Below are positions 6,170-11,280 of a DNA stretch of 15,815 nucleotides, one piece after another (the first letter of the stretch is position 1; the number at the start of each line of letters is the position of its first letter). This DNA is from Desulfobacteraceae bacterium 4572_89. Lineage in GTDB: Bacteria > Desulfobacterota > Desulfobacteria > Desulfobacterales > Desulfobacteraceae. The notes under the pieces were generated by a model that was given only the letters and a program-made list of their open reading frames with translations, did not search any database and was not told where the DNA came from. The stretch is taken from positions 18,368 through 34,182 of the forward strand of contig NBML01000029.1 of NCBI GenBank assembly GCA_002085465.1, written 5' to 3'. A program made the position numbers and the translations under genes.

Positions 6170-7072
6170 TTAATGTTTTTGGATATCAGCCCCTGTCCTT
6201 GCATAACAGAACAGGCAATTATGAAAACAGGGATGGTCTTCATAGGAGCCGATATCTATTGATTTTGTGCATCTGCATCCCTGTTTGGAACGTTGTCCAT
6301 AATCTTTCCTGGTTTCAGGATTTCCTCCATAGAGTTTTTTAAGCAGCCTGCCGTCAATGCAGGAGTTTTCCTCGATTCTGGAAAAAAGACCGCGGTTTGT
6401 AAAAAGGGATGCTTCAGAGCATAGAAATAATTGTATATTTTTGGTTTCAAGATAATCTGCCATTTGCTGGACCAGTTTTTGTTTGTTTTCTATTTTCGGT
6501 TCAACAAAGAAATGATTGGGTTTGTTCTGTAAAGATAGGCGCTTGAGTCTGGTTTGAATTTTTTTGTAGTCATCATAGAAACTGGTGACACATCTGGAGA
6601 TTCCCATTTCTGACATGGCATTGGCAATCATGGTAAAATCATTCATATTATTTTCAATTTGCTGGTTGTTCTGCCTGTAAAAACAGATTGGATCAAAGCG
6701 CCATGATATTTTATCCGGCCCCAATCTGCGGCATAAAAGCCTTGCCTGGTTAATCCTTGTTTCAAGTTTTGGCAGGCCCGGTTCCAGAAGGGAAGAAGTA
6801 GAATTTATTGTAAAATTAAAATATAAATTATATCCTTTTTTAACAAGAATCCGGTCTGCCTGAAGTTCAAGAAATGGACCAAAGTTTTTTGACCAGAAAA
6901 CAATGGAATGGATCTCCCGAGGCAGGGCATTAACTTTTTTAACCCTTTTATTATAGGGGTTTTTAATGGTGAAATATCCTTGCTGGATCTGTTCCAGAAA
7001 CCAGGGTGTATACCATCCTGGAATATCTGTCCGCCTTGATGCTGAAATGATTTTATTTTGGGTCTGGCCCAT
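6170..7072 (-). CDS. DUF1848 family protein with C-terminal CX3CX2C motif
   Basis: This 300-aa protein matches what I know of DUF1848, a family without an assigned reaction. Seen landmarks are ISASRRTDIPGWY near the N-terminus (9-21), VFWSKNF (about 58-64), YFNFTIN, SWRFDPICFY, CVTSFYDDYKK and the cysteine-rich end: C266-x-C268, then SIDIGSY, then C282-x3-C286-x2-C289 (CFHNCLFC) and YART. The last trio has the spacing of a radical-SAM [4Fe-4S] site, but at the C-terminus instead of the N-terminus. The conserved basic/acidic motifs and the W/F-rich barrel-like strands would be compatible with a nucleic-acid- or nucleotide-acting enzyme; that is inference. Its start overlaps the preceding gene by 20 bp (translational coupling) and dusB follows 25 bp later, so a tRNA-related role is possible. 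Confidence 0.8.
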   Translation of the reverse strand: MGQTQNKIISASRRTDIPGWYTPWFLEQIQQGYFTIKNPYNKRVKKVNALPREIHSIVFWSKNFGPFLELQADRILVKKGYNLYFNFTINSTSSLLEPGLPKLETRINQARLLCRRLGPDKISWRFDPICFYRQNNQQIENNMNDFTMIANAMSEMGISRCVTSFYDDYKKIQTRLKRLSLQNKPNHFFVEPKIENKQKLVQQMADYLETKNIQLFLCSEASLFTNRGLFSRIEENSCIDGRLLKKLYGGNPETRKDYGQRSKQGCRCTKSIDIGSYEDHPCFHNCLFCYARTGADIQKH

Positions 7073-7433
7073 GGTCTTTTTTTTTCAGGTCTGAAAAAGA
7101 AATGATTTTGGCATCTGGTTCCTCGGGTTTTTCCTGTTGAAGGAAATTCTCAGCCAAATCCCTGGAAGGCTTTTGGGGATGGGACAGGACAAACTCTTCC
7201 CTTGGGCATTCAACGGTTTTAAGTTTCATTTTTTTACCGTTCATATGGAACTCTTCCCCATTGATATAGTCATCCTTTAAGATCCAGGTCACCACCTGCA
7301 ATGGAATTTGAAGCATTAATAATTTAATCTGGTACCAGTCCTTTTTGGGATCAGGTAAAATACTTTCAACCCTGGCAAATGAAACCGGTGAATCTTCGAG
7401 ATAGATCAGTACAACATCATTGATTGTGGCCAT
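7053..7433 (-). CDS. Conserved-looking hypothetical protein, first gene of the DUF1848-dusB operon
   Basis: I recognise no named domain. The 126-aa protein begins MATINDVVLIYLEDSPVSF. Its first 75 residues alternate hydrophobic strands with polar turns (FARVESILPDPKKDWYQIKL, then LQVVTWILKDDYINGEEF), suggesting a small beta-barrel. The last 45 are charged and probably disordered. No signal peptide or transmembrane helix is seen. The start at 7433 is chosen because AGAGGA sits 4-5 nt upstream; an ATG five codons earlier (7448) contains that ribosome site within its own coding sequence. The 3' end overlaps the DUF1848 start by 20 bp. A 48-bp palindrome lies 25 bp upstream of the start and probably regulates the operon or shapes its leader. 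Confidence 0.75.
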   Translation of the reverse strand: MATINDVVLIYLEDSPVSFARVESILPDPKKDWYQIKLLMLQIPLQVVTWILKDDYINGEEFHMNGKKMKLKTVECPREEFVLSHPQKPSRDLAENFLQQEKPEEPDAKIISFSDLKKKDHGPDPK

Positions 7434-7457
7434 GGATTCCTCTGTCATTTAATAGTA

Positions 7458-7505
7458 TAGCATTTAGCCATTAGCAGTTAGCTAACAGCTAATGGCTAAA
7501 TACTA
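7458..7505. repeat. 48-bp near-perfect palindrome between divergent transcription units
   Basis: Arms ATTTAGCCATTAGC (7462-7475) and GCTAATGGCTAAAT (7488-7501) flank the palindrome GTTAGCTAAC (7477-7486) with one A/A mismatch. Beyond a C/A mismatch, TAG (7458-7460) pairs with CTA (7503-7505). It is built of 7-bp units (TTAGCCA, TTAGCAG, TTAGCTA and then the inverse), so it is a heptamer repeat that inverts at its centre. No T-run follows, so it is not a simple terminator. It could be an operator, a cruciform site or a dispersed repeat. Confidence 0.9.
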
Positions 7506-7539
7506 AAAGCCCGCGCGATAGCGTGCTAATTTATTTTTC

Positions 7540-7566
7540 TTGTCAACCTGTTAAATATAACATAAT
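7540..7566 (+). promoter_or_regulatory. Weak candidate promoter for the MFS-hydrolase operon
   Basis: TTGTCA (7540-7545) is 5 of 6 to a -35, and CATAAT (7561-7566) is 5 of 6 to a -10, but the 15-nt spacer is short. The same bases read leftward contain a perfect TTGACA (7546-7541) that could serve the divergent operon, though its -10 is not clear. Taken as a tentative shared promoter region. Confidence 0.3.
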
Positions 7567-7584
7567 CTTTTGATTATCTAAAGA

Positions 7585-9024
7585 ATGGAATGGGACATGG
7601 TATTGAATAAAAAGGTATTAAATAAAAAATGGAGCATTTTTTTCCTGGTGGCATTGTCAATTTTCATGTCAACCCTGGACTCCAGCATCGTAAATATTGC
7701 TTTGCCATATATAATGCAGGACATGTCCACGGATATTTCCACCATTCAATGGGTAGTGGTTATCTACCTTCTGACTGTTTCCTCTTTTTTGCTGACCTTT
7801 GGCAGGCTATCTGATATCAGGGGCAGGCAGCAGGTATATGTGACGGGCTTCATGGTCTTTACCCTGGGATCACTTTTGTGCGGGATTTCAACAACCCCTG
7901 CTTTTCTTATCATGGCACGGGTTGTTCAGGGCCTTGGGGCTTCCATGCTCATGGCCTGTTCTCCTGCCTTGATTGTGGATGTGTTTGAAAAAAAGCAAAG
8001 AGGCCGTGCTCTGGGAATGATCGGCGCTGTTGTCGCAGCAGGGCTTACCACAGGACCTGTGGCAGGGGGATTGATTTTAGAATATTTTTCATGGCAAAGT
8101 ATTTTTTATATCAATATTCCCATAGGGATTGGGGCCTCCGTTGCAGGTATCTTTGTGTTTAAAAATATTCCAGAGGGAAATGGTACCAGGGAGCCCCTGG
8201 ACAAGGTTGGCAGTCTTATGATGATGATTTCCATTTGCAGCCTGATCCTGGGCCTGACCAAGTTTTCAGAATGGGGGATAATATCTTTCAGGTTTTTGGG
8301 TTGTGTGATTGTGGGAGGGTTTGCAGGTATTGGTTTTAAAATTAATTCAAACAGGTTTGCCCATCCCTTATTTGATTTTAATTTGTTGAAAATCAGGTTG
8401 TTTGTTCTGCCCCTTGCTGCAGCAGGGATTTTATTTGCCTCTCTTTTTGTTATTGTTTTTATGATGCCCTTTTACCTGACCTATCCCTGTGGTTTTTCAG
8501 CAGCCAAAACAGGCGGTATAATGATTGTGCCGTTTTTATTTCTTTTGTTTATTTCCCCTTTATCCGGTGCCTTGTCAGACCGTTTTGGATCCAGGCAATT
8601 GTGTTGTTTCGGGATGCTGATTCTGGGCCTTTCCCTGGTATCACTCATTTTTCTTTCTCCTGAAATGGATATCATTGCTATTCTGTGGCGGATTGCTTTG
8701 GCTGGTATTGGTACGGCATTATTTGTATCTCCCAATAACACCGCCATCATGGGTGCGGTTCCTTTGGCCAGGCGGGGAATTGCATCTGGTGCCACGGCAA
8801 CGGTAAGAAATCTTGGCATGGTGACGGGTGTTGCCCTTGCAGGTGCAATATTTACCCATTCTTTTTCCAGCCTGACCCAGGGGGCTGGCCTGGATAATTA
8901 TACTCCTGTCATGGGCCCTTATTTTATGGCAAGTTTCAGGCAAGCCATGGCAATGGGTGCAGCCCTTGCCTTTGTCGGTGCTATTGTTGCCTTTGCCAGG
9001 GGAAAAGAAGAAAATCCAGTTTAA
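7585..9024 (+). CDS. MFS transporter, DHA2 (14-helix, EmrB/QacA-like) family
   Basis: An integral membrane drug/proton antiporter of the 14-transmembrane DHA2 type; the substrate cannot be predicted. The 479-aa product has the usual landmarks: motif D1 LDSSIVNIALP (31-41) in helix 1, motif A GRLSDIRGRQ (73-82) in the helix 2-3 loop, antiporter motif C from GMIGAVVAAGLTTGPVAGG (144-162), and WQSIFYINIPIG (170-181). Many further hydrophobic segments follow, and a second motif-A-like GALSDRFGSRQ in the C-terminal half. The N-terminus carries a tandem VLNKKVLNKK. ATG 7585 or 7597 could start; neither has a strong ribosome site. The alpha/beta hydrolase gene follows 24 bp downstream, probably in the same transcript. 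No membrane-fusion (EmrA) or outer-membrane partner gene is present. Confidence 0.92.
   Translation: MEWDMVLNKKVLNKKWSIFFLVALSIFMSTLDSSIVNIALPYIMQDMSTDISTIQWVVVIYLLTVSSFLLTFGRLSDIRGRQQVYVTGFMVFTLGSLLCGISTTPAFLIMARVVQGLGASMLMACSPALIVDVFEKKQRGRALGMIGAVVAAGLTTGPVAGGLILEYFSWQSIFYINIPIGIGASVAGIFVFKNIPEGNGTREPLDKVGSLMMMISICSLILGLTKFSEWGIISFRFLGCVIVGGFAGIGFKINSNRFAHPLFDFNLLKIRLFVLPLAAAGILFASLFVIVFMMPFYLTYPCGFSAAKTGGIMIVPFLFLLFISPLSGALSDRFGSRQLCCFGMLILGLSLVSLIFLSPEMDIIAILWRIALAGIGTALFVSPNNTAIMGAVPLARRGIASGATATVRNLGMVTGVALAGAIFTHSFSSLTQGAGLDNYTPVMGPYFMASFRQAMAMGAALAFVGAIVAFARGKEENPV
7600..7629 (+). repeat. 15-bp imperfect tandem repeat at the MFS N-terminus
   Basis: GTATTGAATAAAAAG (7600-7614) is followed directly by GTATTAAATAAAAAA (7615-7629), 13 of 15 bases identical. 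Translation is VLNKKVLNKK, so it adds a second positively charged cytoplasmic patch before helix 1. Confidence 0.85.
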
Positions 9025-9048
9025 AAAATCAAATCAAGGAGGGAGTTC

Positions 9049-9855
9049 GTGGAAAAATTTCAAAATTATGGGGCATTGGATCAAGCCTATGTCCTGGAGC
9101 GTTTGTTCCATCCCAGAAGGGAAGATCCGGGCCGGCTACCACAAAGTGATAGGGTGGATGTAATGATACCGGTGGGCCAGGGAGTAGAACTGGGAGCTTC
9201 CTTTTATTTCAATAGCCATTCAGCTCCCATTGTTCTCTTCTTCCATGGTAATGGCGAGATTGTGTCAGATTATGATGATCTGGGGCAATATTTTACCCGG
9301 GCCGGGCTTAATTTTTTTGTGGTGGATTACAGGGGGTATGGCCGGTCCTCTGGTTTGCCGGAAGTCAGCTCCATGATGACAGATAGTCATGTCATCCTGG
9401 ATTTTTTGATATCCTATAAGGAAAAGAATCATTACACAGGGCCGGTCTGTATCATGGGACGTTCCCTTGGCAGTGCTCCTGCCTTGGAACTTGCTGTAAA
9501 TTCAGGCCATGAAATTCATTGCCTGATTATTGAAAGTGGTTTTGCCTTTGCATCACCTCTGCTTGGGATCCTGGGAATTGATCCGGTTTCCATTGGTTTT
9601 AGAGAAGAACAGGGATTTGAAAATTTAGAAAAAATTAAAAGATTGAAAAACCCCTGCCTGATTATCCATGCAGAGTTTGATCATATTATTCCGTTTTCCG
9701 ATGGACAGGCCCTTTATGATGCCTGTCCATCAAGTACAAAGTTTCTGCTGGAAATCAAAGGGGCCAACCACAATGATATCTTTTTTCGTGGAATGATCCC
9801 TTATCTTGAACAGGTTGGAAAATTTTGTTTCATGAACCCTGGTGGTTCAAGGTGA
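9049..9855 (+). CDS. Alpha/beta hydrolase (serine hydrolase)
   Basis: A cytoplasmic-looking 268-aa alpha/beta-hydrolase of the BEM46/YqkD-like type; the natural substrate is unknown. Residues fitting the fold are the oxyanion strand FFHGNGE (64-70), DYRGYGRSSG (93-102), the nucleophile elbow GRSLGS with S139, the acid D211 in HAEFDHIIPF and the base H241 in GANHND, giving a complete Ser-Asp-His triad. No signal peptide is seen. The start is GTG at 9049, preceded by a strong AAGGAGG, and homology starts early in the frame, so the start is well supported. It lies 24 bp after the MFS gene, implying a shared transcript, for example a hydrolase acting on a compound that the exporter handles; that link is inference. 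Confidence 0.9.
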   Translation: MEKFQNYGALDQAYVLERLFHPRREDPGRLPQSDRVDVMIPVGQGVELGASFYFNSHSAPIVLFFHGNGEIVSDYDDLGQYFTRAGLNFFVVDYRGYGRSSGLPEVSSMMTDSHVILDFLISYKEKNHYTGPVCIMGRSLGSAPALELAVNSGHEIHCLIIESGFAFASPLLGILGIDPVSIGFREEQGFENLEKIKRLKNPCLIIHAEFDHIIPFSDGQALYDACPSSTKFLLEIKGANHNDIFFRGMIPYLEQVGKFCFMNPGGSR

Positions 9856-9888
9856 TTTCATCTATGTTTTTAAAATTTCTGCTGATAT

Positions 9889-10419
9889 TTATTTCTGGCG
9901 TAAAGGGACAACATAGACAGGCACGCTGGTTCTTTTTAAAACTTTCCGGGTGACATTGTCTCCCATGGCTTCAGCCAGACGTCCCTGTTGTTTGCAGCCC
10001 AGAACAATCAAATTACACCCTTCTTCATCAGCAGTAGATGTGATTTCATCTGCAATGGACCGGCCGTCTGTCACCAGAATTTTTTCTATGGGAGAGATTT
10101 CTTCGGAGGGCTTGTTCTCTTTTTCCCCATCCTGGAAAAATCCCGCAATGGCATGGCGGATTTTTAAGGCATCCACATTTTTACCGCTGAGAAGATTCCT
10201 GGCCCCTGTTTTCTGTTCATTTTTGATATCCTTGTAGAGTCTTTCTCCAAAGGCCATCTGGACGAGTTTTTCAGAGCGTTTGCTGGTTTCCTCCATGACA
10301 TGGAGAACGATTATGTCAGCCTCTGAATAGGCTGCTGTTGTGGCAGCATGTTCAAATACCTGTTTCATCTCTGTGGACAGGTCTGATGCAAAAAGAATTT
10401 TTTGAAGTGGCTTGATCAT
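9889..10419 (-). CDS. Universal stress protein (UspA family)
   Basis: UspA-type single-domain protein, 176 aa, cytoplasmic, usually induced by starvation or redox stress. It begins KILFASDLSTEMKQVFEHA, the family's first strand with the conserved Asp, followed by DIIVLHVME. An inserted charged segment occupies about residues 55-110. The C-terminal nucleotide loop reads GCKQQGRLAEAMGDNVTRKVLKRTSVPVYVVP (G141, G146, G153). The usual G-x2-G-x9-G(S/T) ATP signature is altered here (GDN in place of GS/GT), so ATP binding is uncertain. GGAGGG lies 6 nt before the ATG. The gene is transcribed alone, convergent with the hydrolase gene and separated from it by only 33 bp without a visible terminator. 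Confidence 0.9.
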   Translation of the reverse strand: MIKPLQKILFASDLSTEMKQVFEHAATTAAYSEADIIVLHVMEETSKRSEKLVQMAFGERLYKDIKNEQKTGARNLLSGKNVDALKIRHAIAGFFQDGEKENKPSEEISPIEKILVTDGRSIADEITSTADEEGCNLIVLGCKQQGRLAEAMGDNVTRKVLKRTSVPVYVVPLRQK

Positions 10420-10457
10420 TATATTCCCTCCATAATAGTATGGTTGAACAGACTTTG

Positions 10458-10501
10458 AATAATATTATTTTAAGGCTTAGGACCGCAAATTACTTGCGGT
10501 C
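10458..10501. promoter_or_regulatory. Two inverted repeats upstream of the usp gene
   Basis: AATAATATTATT (10458-10469) is a perfect 12-bp palindrome. GACCGCAA (10481-10488) and TTGCGGTC (10494-10501) form a perfect 8-bp stem with an ATTAC loop. They lie about 40-80 bp upstream of the usp start and downstream of the FmdB-type gene, both on the minus strand. Reading leftward there is no immediate T-run after the stem, so it is a poor terminator; an operator for usp is possible. Confidence 0.4.
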
Positions 10502-10543
10502 TTTACAGCAATTTGTGTTCAGATTTTTTTATTCAGTATTTTC

Positions 10544-10559
10544 TACGCCGACCGGCGTA
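10544..10559. other. Short GC-rich inverted repeat after the FmdB-type gene
   Basis: TACGCC pairs with GGCGTA around a GACC centre (16 bp in all). It lies 15 bp beyond the stop of the minus-strand FmdB-type gene. It might be part of a terminator, but leftward it is followed by GAAAATACTG and not by T residues. Confidence 0.35.
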
Positions 10560-10574
10560 TCTGTGTTAGCCAGC

Positions 10575-10769
10575 TCAGGAGAATTGGCCGGACCCGCTGC
10601 TGGTGGCACAGGAGCCAATGCTGTTTCCCATGAAGCTTGCCGCGCTCATTTTTTTTCTAACGTCTGGACTTTTGCATTCAGGGCATTCAACTTTCCCTTT
10701 GTCACCAGCAAAGACCAGTTTCTCAAATTCTTTTTTACAATGGTCACACTGGTATTCATAAATAGGCAT
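10575..10769 (-). CDS. FmdB-family zinc ribbon protein
   Basis: A 64-aa cytoplasmic zinc-ribbon protein of the FmdB/CxxC_CxxC_SSSS type, originally linked to formamidase expression but without a firm molecular role. It starts MPIYEYQCDHCKKEFE with C8-x2-C11, continues to VECPECKSPDV with C29-x2-C32, which completes a four-Cys zinc site, and ends in the usual Ser/Gly-rich tail. The ATG at 10769 is chosen over one two codons earlier because AAGGA lies 8 nt upstream of it and MPIYEY is the family's normal start. Small and apparently monocistronic. The stop is TGA, followed in frame by only Ala-Gly and TAA, so I do not read it as selenocysteine. Confidence 0.93.
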   Translation of the reverse strand: MPIYEYQCDHCKKEFEKLVFAGDKGKVECPECKSPDVRKKMSAASFMGNSIGSCATSSGSGQFS

Positions 10770-10944
10770 GTTCATATCCTTATATAAATTAATTATTTTT
10801 ACTTGTTTCTTATATCAATTTTTCATAAATGGTACAAGATAAAGATGGTCAAATAATAAAGCAAAGATAATGCCAGCCCAATGAACTTTTGTCTTTCTTG
10901 ATATGACAGCAGATATTTGGTATGATAGGTACTGTTCTGGACCA

Positions 10945-10961
10945 TTGGCATGGTGTTTGCT
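10945..10961 (+). promoter_or_regulatory. Sigma-54 (-24/-12) promoter
   Basis: TTGGCATG-GTGT-TTGCT matches the RpoN consensus TTGGCACG-N4-TTGCW at all but one base. The invariant GG (10947-10948) and GC (10959-10960) are separated by exactly 10 nt. Transcription would start near 10972, about 55 nt before the ATG of the tiny membrane-peptide ORF at 11028. This implies activation by an enhancer-binding protein, whose gene is not in the window. The 150 bp upstream shows no obvious inverted-repeat activator site. Confidence 0.7.
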
Positions 10962-11027
10962 ATGCTAATATCCTTTACAAGCACACAATTACAAACACAA
11001 AATGAAAATTTAAATAAAAGGTGAGCT

Positions 11028-11186
11028 ATGAAAGAAATGTTGTATATGGGAATATTTGTGGGGATTTATCTGTTTTTGCAGATGTATCTGTTTCCGAAAA
11101 TGGGAGTGTCTACCTGAATGAGTGATGCCTGTCAGGTGACAGACAAGAAGAAAAAAGCAGACACAATTTTTGAAAAAAAAGATTGA
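11028..11186 (+). CDS. Candidate small membrane selenoprotein (in-frame UGA at 11115-11117)
   Basis: AAGGTGAG precedes an ATG that encodes 29 residues, MKEMLYMGIFVGIYLFLQMY continuing LFPKMGVST. That is one transmembrane helix (about 4-22) and a PKMGVST segment, then TGA. The same frame continues directly for 22 codons, beginning MSDACQV, with a Lys-rich tail and a final TGA. If the first UGA is read as selenocysteine the product is 52 aa with a T-Sec-MSDA-Cys (UX4C) redox-type motif. Just downstream, CTGTC (11129-11133) and GACAG (11138-11142) form a stem with an AGGT loop 17-20 nt after UGA. That fits the published bacterial SECIS layout (apical loop 16-37 nt after UGA, G among the first loop bases). 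The alternative is two tiny adjacent ORFs joined by TGAATG. A sigma-54 promoter lies upstream and an enoate reductase gene downstream. Confidence 0.55.
11126..11145 (+). promoter_or_regulatory. Candidate bacterial SECIS hairpin
   Basis: A 5-bp stem CUGUC/GACAG capped by AGGU, plus two further pairs (11126-11127 with 11144-11145) below a C-A mismatch. The G residues are the second and third loop bases, and the loop begins 17 nt after the UGA at 11115-11117. It lies inside the continued reading frame, as bacterial SECIS elements do. SelB recognition is inferred, not shown. Confidence 0.45.
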
Positions 11187-11222
11187 ATATAAAAGGAAAC
11201 AATTAAGATACCTGAGGATTAT

Positions 11223-11266
11223 AGTAACGTTATTTTTTCCGATGAACAGGGACAGGTAGCGTTACT
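11223..11266 (+). promoter_or_regulatory. Paired TARCGTTA sites before the enoate reductase gene
   Basis: TAACGTTA (11225-11232, itself palindromic) and TAGCGTTA (11257-11264) are 32 bp apart, about three helical turns. They also form the inverted pair AGTAACG (11223-11229) and CGTTACT (11260-11266). The second lies just before the GGAGG (11272-11276) of the next gene. An operator pair or a leader stem-loop is possible. Confidence 0.3.
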
Positions 11267-11280
11267 GATTTGGAGGCATA

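Noticed and set aside
6145..6243. 33-codon N-terminal extension of dusB
   Set aside because: It overlaps the end of the DUF1848 gene, resembles nothing in Dus proteins, and the family's start (MKIKDLEIKGKTFLAPLAG) has its own ATG at 6144.
5414..6262. Several plus-strand ORFs of 60-118 codons inside dusB
   Set aside because: They are antisense shadows of a strong dusB match, with no family resemblance or start signals.
10566..10577. TGA stop of the FmdB-type gene read as selenocysteine
   Set aside because: Only Ala-Gly follows before TAA, the family's Ser/Gly-rich tail already ends normally, and I see no hairpin arrangement that needs it.
10440..10787. 115-codon plus-strand ORF covering the FmdB-type gene
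   Set aside because: It is antisense to a secure zinc-ribbon gene, runs through the hairpin-rich intergenic region, and has no Shine-Dalgarno or recognisable domain.
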